Source: an uncultured Planctomyces sp. (GTDB lineage Bacteria; Planctomycetota; Planctomycetia; Planctomycetales; Planctomycetaceae). From it: a stretch of 64,000 nucleotides of DNA. The DNA lies in assembly GCA_937899075.1 (NCBI GenBank), contig CALDJX010000208.1, forward strand, positions 1-64,000. The letters run 5' to 3'. Within the stretch, counting starts at the first letter, position 1, and every line of letters starts with the position of its first letter. The position numbers were made by a program, and so were the translations under genes. Below the pieces are notes generated by a model. That model saw only the letters and a list, made by a program, of their open reading frames with translations. It was not told where the DNA came from and ran no database searches. Below are positions 1-9,950 of the stretch, piece after piece.

Positions 1-259
1 GCCATTTCACCGATACCCCAGTTTCTACAACGTCAGAATCCTTAACGGCGTTGCCCCCCGGGGGAGAGATAGCGGTCTTAGCCGCGGGTGAGGGGGCTTT
101 GGAGTCGAAACCCTAACCCTTCTGATCTGACAGCAGATTTTCAAACAGGATGAAACGGAGAGAGCAGAGACAGAATTCGAACGATGTCTCAGTTCTCTCT
201 GCTGACTCCTTTTCAAAATCGATTCTTCTCAAAAGCACATAAGAAACGATCTTTCGGCC

Positions 260-1918
260 ATGACTGAATCACCAGGCAGCGACGACTTAGCAGAAACCTC
301 AACGTCCGAAGGTCCGTGGTACGCCGGCGTCACTCGATACCAGTGGCTCGTCCTCACGATCGCGTCGGCTGGTTGGGTGTTCGACGTCTTCGAGGGGCAA
401 CTCTTCGCGGTCTACAAGACCCCGGCAATGGCTGACATCCTGCAGGTCGCCGAAACCGACCCGCTGGTGGACCAGTTTTCAAATTACGCACTTGCGGCAT
501 TCATGATCGGCGGAGCTTTTGGTGGTCTCGTATTTGGAATGCTGGCAGACCGGATTGGTCGTCGTCGTTCGATGATTTACAGCATCCTTGTGTACTCGTT
601 TTTCACGGGCATGCACTACTTTGCGACATCCGCTTGGGTGATCGTCGGATTGCGATTCTTCGTAGCGATGGGCGTCGGCGGCGAGTGGGCGATCGCAGCG
701 GCACTGGTCTCCGAAGTCTTTCCCAAACGAGCACGCGCAATCGCCGGAGGTATCTTTCACGCGTCCAGTGTGTTGGGTGCGGTTCTAGCGTCGCTGTGCG
801 GAATGTTCCTTGCTTTATCGAACTGGCGGATTGCATTCCTGATCGGTCTGGTGCCAGCGTTGCTGATTCTCTGGATTCGATCCAGTTTGAAAGAGTCCGA
901 GCGTTGGGAGGAATCACAGGCTGCGACGGATTCAACCGACAAGAAGCCGGGTATGATGTCGGCATTGCCGGCGTTGCTTGGCGATAGACGTTGGGCCGGT
1001 CGGGCATTCCTGGGACTGTCACTCGCTTCGATCGGCATGGGGACATACTGGGGCGTTTACGCTTGGGGGCCAGAGCTTGCGACCGATGTCCAGAAACGCG
1101 AAGCGGCCACTCTGTCAGGCTTGGAATTGCAGACGCACGTGCACGACGTAATCGCAGAATACGTCCCGCCTTCGGATAACAAGCTGATGGTGTTTCTGGT
1201 GGCTGCGGACGAAATCGCACTGAACGCAGGACTCGACGATCAAGGCGAGCCGCTCAATTCTGAAGAGTCAGTCAGCGACCGAGTTCTCGAAAAGAGGGAT
1301 GTGGCTCGACATCAGATCGCGTTGCTGGGCGAAACCCAGAAACTTGAATCAAGTTCGAATGGAACGCCAAATCAACAGCTAACCGTGAAGTACCGAGAGA
1401 TTCTTGAGAGCGGAATCGCCCGGCGACTTTACAGTCGCAACTCTAACTTTGCGTATCTAATTATGAACTTCACGGGGGGATTGCTTGGTCTGCTGGCGTT
1501 TGCGCCGCTGGCCTCAATCGCCGGCCGGCGGCCAGCGTTCGCCTTCTATCACCTCGGTGCGTTGATTATGGCCCCTGCCACGTTCTACTTCGCAAGCAGT
1601 CTTAACCAGACGATCATTCTGCTCTCAGTCATGGCGTTCTTCGTCGTTGGAATGCACGCCGGATACGCGATTTACTTTCCGGAACTGTTTCCGACACGTC
1701 TTCGGGCAACCGGAGCCAGTTTTTGCTTCAATGTCGGCCGTCTTGTTGCCGCGTCAATTCTCATCGGACGTGTGTATCTACGTGAGTCGTTTACGGCGAC
1801 ATACGGAGCGTCGCTGGGGTTGCGATACGCTGTCGCCACATTGGCACTTTTGTTTGCGGTTGGACTGGTGTTGCTGATCTTTGCCCCCGAAACAAACAAA
1901 CAGGAACTCCCCGAGTAA
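260..1918 (+). CDS. MFS transporter with a long soluble insert in the second half
   Basis: 552 aa; MFS motif 'GMLADRIGRRRSMIYSILVYS', many hydrophobic helices; about 120-aa hydrophilic insert between predicted helices. Confidence 0.9.
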   Translation: MTESPGSDDLAETSTSEGPWYAGVTRYQWLVLTIASAGWVFDVFEGQLFAVYKTPAMADILQVAETDPLVDQFSNYALAAFMIGGAFGGLVFGMLADRIGRRRSMIYSILVYSFFTGMHYFATSAWVIVGLRFFVAMGVGGEWAIAAALVSEVFPKRARAIAGGIFHASSVLGAVLASLCGMFLALSNWRIAFLIGLVPALLILWIRSSLKESERWEESQAATDSTDKKPGMMSALPALLGDRRWAGRAFLGLSLASIGMGTYWGVYAWGPELATDVQKREAATLSGLELQTHVHDVIAEYVPPSDNKLMVFLVAADEIALNAGLDDQGEPLNSEESVSDRVLEKRDVARHQIALLGETQKLESSSNGTPNQQLTVKYREILESGIARRLYSRNSNFAYLIMNFTGGLLGLLAFAPLASIAGRRPAFAFYHLGALIMAPATFYFASSLNQTIILLSVMAFFVVGMHAGYAIYFPELFPTRLRATGASFCFNVGRLVAASILIGRVYLRESFTATYGASLGLRYAVATLALLFAVGLVLLIFAPETNKQELPE

Positions 1919-1933
1919 CTCCGCGGCCGTTTT

Positions 1934-4900
1934 CTATTTGACGGGCTTCTGCAAGGTCATCAGGTAGGCGACAAGGTTGCGGATGTCGCGGCGGGAGAGG
2001 GCTTTGGTCATTTCGGGCATGATCGATGTTTTCTGTTCGAGGGCCTCGTCGATTTCGTCGTTCTGGACGACGACTTCTTTGCCCTGAGCGTTGGCGAGGA
2101 CCGTCACTTTGTCGTCCTTTCGCAACGGCAGGCCGACAACGATCTTGCCAGAATCCAGAATCAACGTTTGCGATCGAAACTTCGGCTCGATGTCGGCGCT
2201 CGGGGCAATGATCGATCGCAGCAGATACTTCGCGTCTCGCTTCAGAGCGATGCTTTCCAGATTCGGCCCGACAGTGCTTCCCGTCTTTCCAACCTTGTGA
2301 CAGCGGATGCATTGCACCGTGATGTGCGTCATGAAGATCTCTTTGCCGACGACCGCGTCGCCACCAGTGAGGCACTCGGAGAATCCAGCGACTGGGTCAC
2401 GATCGTCATTTCTTGACCGAGCTGTTTCATTTTTTTGACGGAGCATCGCGACCTGCAGTTTCTTGCTGGTACTCGCCGCTGCCGTTTCCAGCAATTCCAA
2501 CTCCGTGCCAGGCGAAGCGTTGCCAGCAGCCAGCTTCGAGAATTCTTCTTCGAGAACATCGTCGGCTTCAGGTGTGCCGATTTTCCCGAGCATTTGGATG
2601 GCGAACTGTCGTTCACGGAGTGACTGAGAATCTGCCAGAACGTTCTGGACTGCCGCGAGCCCCTCTACCGGATCGTCACAAATAATTTCGAGCGACGTGA
2701 TGCGCAGCGATTCGTTATCCGACCTAAACGCTTCATAAACAACATCCTGCAGGTCGGAATAACTCTGCGCGACGAGCACATTCAAGGCTTCAATCCGCAG
2801 CGTGCCGTCCGATCTATTGTCGAGAACGACTTTGGCCAACTTTGACAGGGCCTCGTCCGTCAGACGATTCTCAAGGTGCCTCGACGCTTTCAAAGCTGCT
2901 GCACGAACTGTTGGGTCGGAGTCGCCAAAGAGTCGGCTTAGCGTAGTGGCCAGTTTGTCAGATTCAACGTTGCGATAATCACGGTAGTATGCACGTGCCC
3001 GACCATCGACCCGGTCCAGCCGGGGCGGGCTTCGCCATTCACTCAACGCTTCCAAGGCGTCGAGGCGTAAGTTCGACGGCACATCGATCCGTGCTGCGTA
3101 TTGAGCGACTCTTTCCGCCGAGCCGGTATCGCCGATCAGGAATGCACAACCAACGGCTCGGCGAACGAGTGATTCGTTTGAGTGACGAATGCCAGGTAGG
3201 GACTGTGCGAGTCGTTTTGCATCCTCTGGAATTTCGAGAAAAGGATTTCTGTGACGGGCCAATCGTTCGTAGACAGCGAGAGCCGCCTCGGTCGCAACGG
3301 TTGAGTCGGCGTCGTCAAGAAACGCGATAAGCCCTGCAGACGGTTCGCGGTCGGCTGTGAAGCTTACGTCAGTCTGGTGACGCAGCGCGATCACAGCGGC
3401 CAGTCTTACCGACGGCAAATCGTGAGTAGCCAGCGTCTTGAGTGTGTTTGATGAAGGCTCGCCGCTCATTCCCAGCGAAACCGCATGTCGCATGTAAACA
3501 TCGTCGGCTTTCAGAGTTGTTGCCAGACGAACGAGGGCGGGCAGAGCGTCCGGATGCGGATGATTTCGCAGAGAGATTGCCGCGTGAAACTGAACTCGCG
3601 GTTCCGGATCGTTCAGCAGCGGAACCAGTCGAGCACCGTCGAACTGGTCAAGGTCGCTGACTGTGCGAGCGACTTGAGCCCGGAGTTCGGAGTCTTTGTT
3701 ACTGAGCAGCTCAACGAACGTTTTGTGGATCGCCGCGACGTCGATCTCTGAATCCTTCGATCGAGCAAGCTGGCCGAGCGCCCAGACTGCGTGAATTCGC
3801 GATATCTGAGTCTCGCTGTTTCGCGCGACCGATTGCAGCTCGGAACTGACTCGTCGTCGTACAAGTTCGAACTGGCATCCGAAGCGAACTCGCTGATCGG
3901 CGTGAGCGAGGTGGTCGATCAGTTTGACAGTTTCCCAATTTGCGAAACCCTCGGTGAGCAACTGCTGTGTGCCGGTTCGCCGTTCTGAGTTCGCCGCATC
4001 GGGAACGTCGATTTTCCAGACGGCCCCCTTCTGATTGAGTGGGTAGCCGCCGCCCCAGTCGACTCCGTACAGAGCGCCGTCTGGTGCGAAGTTGATTCCG
4101 ACCAGCGGGATACCTCGACCGATCTCGTGCTCGTTGATCATCTCGAACGAAGCGCCGCTCGGCTTCACCTGAAACGCTCGCTGTTCGCCTCCGGGCGCTC
4201 CGGTCAGGAAGAAGTAGTCTTTGTATTCCGGACTGAGAGCCGTGCCCGGGTTGAAGGCGAACCCGGCCGGGCCGTTCAGCGAGTGACTGATCGGCGGGAC
4301 GATGTATGCCGGTTGGCCTTCGTGCCAGGTGACCCAGAGTTTCTCTTCCGTCCAGGGATTGTAGCCGCTGCTGCGGTACTGGTAGTTGCACCGCCAGCCA
4401 GCGTCCATGCCCTCGACAATGTAAACAAACCGTTCGCGTTCGCCGGGCTGGTCGGCGTCGTTGTCGACTCCGAACAGGTTGCCGTACTGATCGAACGCCA
4501 GTTCCTGAACGTTTCGCAGTCCGTGTGCGAAGACTTCAAAGTCGGAACCGTCCGGGTTGCACCGCATCACTCCGCCCTGGTTGGGATAGTGAAAGCGTCG
4601 CCCCTCTTTCGAAGTGACGCTGATGCCTTTGTCGCCGACCGTCCAATAGACCTTTCCGTCAGGCCCGACGGTCAGACCGTGCATGTCGTGCCCGCCGTAA
4701 GCGATGTGAAGCCCGAATCCGGTAGCGATGACTTCGCGCTGATCGGCTTTGCCATCGTCGTTCGTGTCGCGAAGTTTCCAGACGTCGGGAGCGATCGTTG
4801 AATAGACGTTTCCATCGTGCCAGAGAACTCCCGCCGCGATGCCGGTCACTTCGGTTTTGAAATCTTCGGCGAACACACTGGTTCGATCTGCGATGCCGTC

Positions 4901-5341
4901 ACCATTTGTGTCTTCGATGAGATGGATCTTCTCGCTGATCACCATGAGGTCGCGAAAATCATGCGAGCCGTCGCCGTTCAGATCCTCAATCTTCGGATTG
5001 CCTCTGGACTTTCCATCCGCGGCCGGCGCGAGCATGCGGCGATAAAACGCTCGCTTGTCGGCAACGGACTGAAAGCCAACGTCGTCAGAAATCCATTCGC
5101 GAAAGGCTCGGATATCGAGGTCCTGAATTTTCCGTCGCGCCGTCTGTGTGACGAACGCTCGTCCGCGATTGTCGAAGCTGATGGCGACCGGGTCGGGCAC
5201 ATTGACGTCGCCGCTCCAGCGAGAAAACTCCAGCTCTGCCGGAGCAGAGTTGCTGGAGCCTTCGTCCTGAGCCTTCGAAACGCTGGGTGCGAGAATCGTC
5301 AGGACAGCGAACAGGAACGCCAGAATTCGGGAGCAAGGCAT
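1934..5341 (-). CDS. PVC-type membrane-bound dehydrogenase with HEAT-like repeats and C-terminal c-type heme domain
   Basis: Signal peptide MPCSRILAFLFAVLTILAPSVSKA from internal ATG at 5341; NHL/glucose-dehydrogenase-like beta-propeller; CIRCHKVG heme motif; helical repeats. Confidence 0.88.
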   Translation of the reverse strand: MPCSRILAFLFAVLTILAPSVSKAQDEGSSNSAPAELEFSRWSGDVNVPDPVAISFDNRGRAFVTQTARRKIQDLDIRAFREWISDDVGFQSVADKRAFYRRMLAPAADGKSRGNPKIEDLNGDGSHDFRDLMVISEKIHLIEDTNGDGIADRTSVFAEDFKTEVTGIAAGVLWHDGNVYSTIAPDVWKLRDTNDDGKADQREVIATGFGLHIAYGGHDMHGLTVGPDGKVYWTVGDKGISVTSKEGRRFHYPNQGGVMRCNPDGSDFEVFAHGLRNVQELAFDQYGNLFGVDNDADQPGERERFVYIVEGMDAGWRCNYQYRSSGYNPWTEEKLWVTWHEGQPAYIVPPISHSLNGPAGFAFNPGTALSPEYKDYFFLTGAPGGEQRAFQVKPSGASFEMINEHEIGRGIPLVGINFAPDGALYGVDWGGGYPLNQKGAVWKIDVPDAANSERRTGTQQLLTEGFANWETVKLIDHLAHADQRVRFGCQFELVRRRVSSELQSVARNSETQISRIHAVWALGQLARSKDSEIDVAAIHKTFVELLSNKDSELRAQVARTVSDLDQFDGARLVPLLNDPEPRVQFHAAISLRNHPHPDALPALVRLATTLKADDVYMRHAVSLGMSGEPSSNTLKTLATHDLPSVRLAAVIALRHQTDVSFTADREPSAGLIAFLDDADSTVATEAALAVYERLARHRNPFLEIPEDAKRLAQSLPGIRHSNESLVRRAVGCAFLIGDTGSAERVAQYAARIDVPSNLRLDALEALSEWRSPPRLDRVDGRARAYYRDYRNVESDKLATTLSRLFGDSDPTVRAAALKASRHLENRLTDEALSKLAKVVLDNRSDGTLRIEALNVLVAQSYSDLQDVVYEAFRSDNESLRITSLEIICDDPVEGLAAVQNVLADSQSLRERQFAIQMLGKIGTPEADDVLEEEFSKLAAGNASPGTELELLETAAASTSKKLQVAMLRQKNETARSRNDDRDPVAGFSECLTGGDAVVGKEIFMTHITVQCIRCHKVGKTGSTVGPNLESIALKRDAKYLLRSIIAPSADIEPKFRSQTLILDSGKIVVGLPLRKDDKVTVLANAQGKEVVVQNDEIDEALEQKTSIMPEMTKALSRRDIRNLVAYLMTLQKPVK

Positions 5342-5498
5342 GAGAAGACTCCGGACGCAAATCGCGTCAATCTCGAAGGTGGGCTGGGCGAAGGCGGGAT
5401 CGTCGGGGTGAGGGACGATCATCGTACGACAACCTCGCGTGCTGATTCCACTTCGTGACGATCAGTTTTCTGGCGATCGGTTCGGAGCTTTCGCGACG

Positions 5499-6341
5499 TC
5501 AGTCCATTTCGAACAGCAGTTTTTGCTGCGCACGTCCGGACAGGTCGAAGAGCTCGGCTGCCGACACCGCGTCTGGATGCTGGTGGTAAAAGGCGAGGCA
5601 CTCGGCTTCGCGGCCGCGAATGATGCGCCGACGTTTCAGCTGCCCAAATTGCGAAGTGATCACGGTCCAATGCCCGGATCGCTCGCCGGCATCGCGGTGA
5701 ATAATGACCCAGTCGTGAGTCATTCCCGCCTCGTGCGCGTGTGCCGTGTTCGAGAAGGCTGCCGTGTAATGCCACTTGTTTCGACGAGTGTGGAGAATTG
5801 GCAGCCACTCCTCACCGTTCGGGTTGAATTGCCGCGGAGCAATTCGAACCAATTGGTCATCGGCCGCTTTCGTTCGATATTCAGCGTCGATGCTGAGCAA
5901 CTGGCCGACCGACGTCGCGGCGTGATCGAGGACTGGTTTCGGCGGCGTCACCGCTCGCTGAAGAACGACTGGATGACGATTATGAATCACCCGACGCGGC
6001 CGAGGGCTGTCGGGCGACCGCATGAAGCGGGGTGAGAGACCGTTGCCACGCAGAAGTTCGAGCGTCGGCATGAGTCCGGTCTGCAGAAACTTCTCGACCG
6101 ACAGAGCCAGAGATTGACTGAGGCCGGGGATTTCTTCGAGCCCTTCGCGACCGGAGTCATCAAAGATGCGATCGACCGGGCAAAGAAGTTCTCGCAGAAC
6201 GGTCGAGCCTCGTCGGTAAGCAGCGATGCGGAAGTCGGTCGAGCAGCGACCTTTCAGCAGATCAGCGATTTCGTCAAAGCATCTGGCGACAGCGTCGTTG
6301 ACGCCGGAGATCGCTTCTTCGTGTGACGTACCTGGCTTCAT
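5499..6341 (-). CDS. Helix-hairpin-helix protein with PolX-like N-terminal 8-kDa domain and separate C-terminal domain
   Basis: N-term 'EIADLLKGRCSTDFRIAAYRRGSTVLREL...LEEIPGLSQSLALSVEKFLQTG' resembles the PolX N-terminal HhH region; no polymerase palm or PHP domain follows. Confidence 0.7.
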   Translation of the reverse strand: MKPGTSHEEAISGVNDAVARCFDEIADLLKGRCSTDFRIAAYRRGSTVLRELLCPVDRIFDDSGREGLEEIPGLSQSLALSVEKFLQTGLMPTLELLRGNGLSPRFMRSPDSPRPRRVIHNRHPVVLQRAVTPPKPVLDHAATSVGQLLSIDAEYRTKAADDQLVRIAPRQFNPNGEEWLPILHTRRNKWHYTAAFSNTAHAHEAGMTHDWVIIHRDAGERSGHWTVITSQFGQLKRRRIIRGREAECLAFYHQHPDAVSAAELFDLSGRAQQKLLFEMD

Positions 6342-6572
6342 TTCGGCTGCTCCTTTTCCTTGACCAGCATTCGGTCGACAGATCAGCGACAGCAGTAAAC
6401 GCCTCGGTAATATGTACGAGATTTTATTCGTAGAACGAGCAAAGCAAAGACGAAGAATCTGGATTCTTTTCCAAATTTTAATTTCGACGAATTGGAGATC
6501 TTGACGTCGCCCGGCAGCTATTTATCTATCGGACGGGCGTGACGGCACGGCAGATTCTTCGGTCGAAAAACA

Positions 6573-6609
6573 CCGCAAGCCGACTTCGAAGATCGAAGCC
6601 GGCTTGCGG
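6573..6609 (-). terminator. Strong hairpin downstream of the YTV gene
   Basis: CCGCAAGCCG ... CGGCTTGCGG inverted repeat just beyond the minus-strand stop at 6663. Confidence 0.5.
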
Positions 6610-6662
6610 ATGACGTTTGGATTGGACGTTGACTCAGCGAGCTTGTCGCTCAGTGAGTTGCT

Positions 6663-8060
6663 CTAGCTACCGCACGATCCCGTAGTGCATGACGGCTGCG
6701 GGCAGCAGCTCGTCACAGGAACCTGACGGCAAACAACGCGTGGCACGCAGACAGTTTCCGTGTAGGGAACCTGCTTAGGCACTCGGCGAGTGTTGTTGAC
6801 GTAGCGGGTTTCGCAAACCTGACGGCACACGGTGTAAGGAACCTTGCGGGTCTTTGTTTCCGAAACGTACGAGCACGTCGTGTAAGGCACCTTCGTGCAG
6901 ACAGTTTGCTTCTCAAAAGAAGTCACCGTGTGCGGCACCTGACGGTTCCGGGTTTCGCATCGCCATGAGCAAACCGTGTACGGAATGCGGCGGGTGCGGG
7001 TTTCGGTTTTCGTCGAGCAGACCGTGTAAGGAACCTTCTTCTGGCGAGATTCCTTCTGCATGCAGCAGGTGGTGTAAGGAACTCGGCGAGTCTTCTGCAC
7101 AGGAACCATGCGGCAGACCGAGTAAGGGACTCGGCAGCGTTTGACCTGGCGTTCCATGCGAGTGCACATGACCGTTTTCTTTTCGGTCCGTGGCACCCAG
7201 ACCTGCCGACATGTCGTCGAGCCTGGCTGGAAGAATCGTTCGGTCCGATTACAGCCTGGCTGGTAAACCTGACGGCAACTGTTGCAGTCGTAGTTCCAGC
7301 TTCCCGGAGACTGCACGCACTTGCTGCATGAGTTGTCCGGACACTGTTCAACGACGGTCTTGTACGAGCCGCCGCAGACGTCGATCTGCTTGCACTCGAC
7401 GACCGGCTTGCAGACCGTGTAGCAGACTTCGCGGTAGCGGGTTTCGGTACACGGCTTGTGAGTCGTGTAGCATTCTTCACGGTAGCAGGTCTTGTAGACC
7501 GGCTTGCAGACGTCGTAGCAGACTGTCTTGTAGCAGGTTTTGTAGCAAGGCTTGCAGACGGTGTAGCACTCGTTGCGGTAGCACGTCTGAGTGTGTGGCA
7601 CTCGGACGGTGTACTGCTCGTTGCGGTAGCACGTCTTCTGAACCGGCTTGCAGACGGTGTGCGGCACGTCTTTGTAGCAGACCTGATAGACAGGCTTCTG
7701 GATGTTGTAGCACTCGTCGCGGAACTTCGTTTCGTAGACGTTACGGGTGCACGTGATCGGTTGCTGCTCGCAGACCGTGTCATAAACCGTTCGGTACTTC
7801 GTCACCTGACATTTGTCATAGACGACGTCCTGGACAGTCTTGTAACACGTTGAGCACGAGCTTGCGGCAGAATAGTCCCCGCACGGCGAACACGCCGACG
7901 TCGGACAGCAACTGTAGCTGGCAGCTCCGCAATAGCCTGCCAGCGCTGATTGACCAATTCCTGCGACAAGCAGGCCGGCCAGAACAGCGAGTTTCATAGC
8001 GAGTCTCATCTGAGTCACTCCTTCCGTAATCCAAGTGAATCCAATCCAAAGGAGATTCAC
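6663..8060 (-). CDS. Cys-rich YTV-repeat protein, predicted exported
   Basis: Repeated (V/R)PYTVCR / CYKTCYKTVCYDVC units; signal-like segment 'MRLAMKLAVLAGLLVAGIGQSALA' (internal ATG possible). Confidence 0.85.
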   Translation of the reverse strand: MNLLWIGFTWITEGVTQMRLAMKLAVLAGLLVAGIGQSALAGYCGAASYSCCPTSACSPCGDYSAASSCSTCYKTVQDVVYDKCQVTKYRTVYDTVCEQQPITCTRNVYETKFRDECYNIQKPVYQVCYKDVPHTVCKPVQKTCYRNEQYTVRVPHTQTCYRNECYTVCKPCYKTCYKTVCYDVCKPVYKTCYREECYTTHKPCTETRYREVCYTVCKPVVECKQIDVCGGSYKTVVEQCPDNSCSKCVQSPGSWNYDCNSCRQVYQPGCNRTERFFQPGSTTCRQVWVPRTEKKTVMCTRMERQVKRCRVPYSVCRMVPVQKTRRVPYTTCCMQKESRQKKVPYTVCSTKTETRTRRIPYTVCSWRCETRNRQVPHTVTSFEKQTVCTKVPYTTCSYVSETKTRKVPYTVCRQVCETRYVNNTRRVPKQVPYTETVCVPRVVCRQVPVTSCCPQPSCTTGSCGS

Positions 8061-8368
8061 CGTTCAGAAGGTCGACAGCGTTGCCCGACTTCTCAGAATT
8101 CGACCTGGCAATCTCGGGGGAAAAACCTCCGAGAGCAAAGTCAAACTAAAAAAGGCGTGTCGATCCACGAACGGAAGAATCTCCGTACGTATTTGGTCGA
8201 CAGAACACCTTCCCTGCTTGAAGCAACTGGCACAGTCAGACGACTCCCCGCCAACGGGGAGCCGCCGCCGCCTACTCAGTCGTGAAAATTGTTACAGGGT
8301 GCCCGCTTCGCCCGTTCAAGCTGGAGCGACTTTGCCGGTTACGGCGAGGCTAACGGTTCGCCGGAGCG

Positions 8369-9832
8369 TCAGGCGAACACTTTTTCGACGACGTGGCCGC
8401 CGACGTCGGTCAGGCGGTAGTCTCGCCCCTGGAAGCGGAACGTCAGTTTGAGATGGTCCAGCCCCAGCAGATGCAGCAGCGTGGCTTGCAGATCATGGAC
8501 GTGGACGACGTCTTCGACGGAGTTGTAGCCGAGTTCGTCGGTTGCTCCGATTGACTGCCCGCCTTTCACGCCGCCTCCCGCCAGCCACATCGAGAAACCA
8601 TTGATGTGATGGTCCCGGCCGATCAGGTCTCGCGGTTCGCCTTGAGGAGTGCGGCCGAACTCGCCGCCCCACACGACGACGGTGTCGTTCAGCAGGCCTC
8701 GTTGCTTCAGGTCTTTCACCAGTGCCGCGGACGGTTGGTCGGTCTCTCCGCAGCGAGCATCCAGAGCCTTACCAAGGTCCGTGCCAGGATTTCCGTGATG
8801 GTCCCAGTCTGTGTGGTAAAGCTGGACGAACCGACTGCCTCGTTCAACGAGTCGTCGAGCGAGCAAACAGTTCCGCGCGAAGCTCGGTTTAGCGACGTCG
8901 GTGATGCCGTAGTCGGCGAGCGTTTCTTTCGTTTCGCCGGACAGGTCCATCAGCTCGGGAGCGCTGCTCTGCATGCGGTACGCCATTTCGTACGCGGCGA
9001 TCCGCGTGGCGATTTCTGGATCGCCGATCTGGTCCAGTCGTGCCTGGTTGAGATCTTTGACGGCGTCGACAAACTCGCCCTGACGCTTCCGGTCGAAACC
9101 TTTCGGCGATGAGAGATTCAGAATCGGGTCAGCACCGTTCAGCAACGGCACGCCCTGGTAAGTCGTCGGCAGAAATCCGCTGGACCAAAGCGGTGTGCCG
9201 CCACGAGGGCCGCGCGGGCCGGAGTTGAGCACCAGGAAGCCCGGCAGGTCGTCGGCTTCGCTGCCGATTCCGTACGTCACCCATGAGCCCATGCTCGGTC
9301 GGCCGCTGAAACGTTCGAAGCCGGTATTCATGTAGAGCTTCGCTGGGCCGTGATTGAAGACTTCCGTCTTCATGCTGCGGATCAAGCAGATGTCGTCGGC
9401 AATCGAGCCAACATGCGGGAGCAGTTCCGAAAGTTCGAGACCGCTTTCACCGTGCGGTTTGAACTTCCGTTTTGTCCCGAGCAGTTTGGCGTCCTTCTTG
9501 ATAAACGCGAAACGCTTGCCCTCGACGTACGACTCCGGGATGACCTGCCCGCTTAGTTCCTGAAGTTTCGGTTTGTAATCGAAGAGTTCCAGGTGGCTCG
9601 GACCTCCGGCCATGAAGAGGTAGATCACGTTCTTCGCGCGCGGTGGATGATGACCGTCCTGCGGTGCGAGCGGGTTGGTCAGCCGCGGATTCTTCGCATC
9701 TTCTGTCTTCGCGGCAAAGATTTTTCGATCGGACATCAGCGACGCCAACCCGATACTCCCCAGCGAAAGCCCGGCGTTGCCGAAGAAGTGCCGACGAGTC
9801 TGTTCGATGATCGGGTTGACTGAACTATTCAT
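8369..9832 (-). CDS. DUF1501 domain-containing protein
   Basis: Tat-like N-term 'TRRHFFGNAGLSLGSIGLASL', 'FMAGGPSHLELFDYKP', 'VVWGGEFGRTP...GRDHHINGFSMWLAGGGVKGG'. Confidence 0.93.
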   Translation of the reverse strand: MNSSVNPIIEQTRRHFFGNAGLSLGSIGLASLMSDRKIFAAKTEDAKNPRLTNPLAPQDGHHPPRAKNVIYLFMAGGPSHLELFDYKPKLQELSGQVIPESYVEGKRFAFIKKDAKLLGTKRKFKPHGESGLELSELLPHVGSIADDICLIRSMKTEVFNHGPAKLYMNTGFERFSGRPSMGSWVTYGIGSEADDLPGFLVLNSGPRGPRGGTPLWSSGFLPTTYQGVPLLNGADPILNLSSPKGFDRKRQGEFVDAVKDLNQARLDQIGDPEIATRIAAYEMAYRMQSSAPELMDLSGETKETLADYGITDVAKPSFARNCLLARRLVERGSRFVQLYHTDWDHHGNPGTDLGKALDARCGETDQPSAALVKDLKQRGLLNDTVVVWGGEFGRTPQGEPRDLIGRDHHINGFSMWLAGGGVKGGQSIGATDELGYNSVEDVVHVHDLQATLLHLLGLDHLKLTFRFQGRDYRLTDVGGHVVEKVFA

Positions 9833-9851
9833 CGTGCCTGTCCGACGTAAA

Positions 9852-9915
9852 GGTAGGCTGGGTCGCGACCCAGCTTTATGTGATTCCGTAATGCTGGGTC
9901 ACGACCCAGCCTACC
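9852..9915. repeat. REPIN-like inverted pair, family B (GTAGGCTGGGTC)
   Basis: GGTAGGCTGGGTCGCGACCCAGC (9852-9874) and GCTGGGTCACGACCCAGCCTACC (9893-9915); each arm is itself a hairpin preceded by GTAG. Confidence 0.85.
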
Positions 9916-9950
9916 GCATCTTTGTCGCTTTGACCGTGGGCTGTCGGGCA

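Noticed and set aside
25-216. 63-aa ORF at the window start
   Set aside because: Low-complexity, no motif, no ribosome-binding context visible
603-1220. Long antisense ORFs opposite the MFS gene (and similar shadows under most large genes)
   Set aside because: Arg/Ser/Pro-rich translations without domain motifs, explained by GC-rich codon usage of the true sense gene
6854-7853. Many overlapping ORFs and short repeats opposite the YTV gene, possibly CRISPR-like
   Set aside because: Periodicity is codon-based and degenerate, with no constant repeat/unique spacer structure; it is explained by protein repeats
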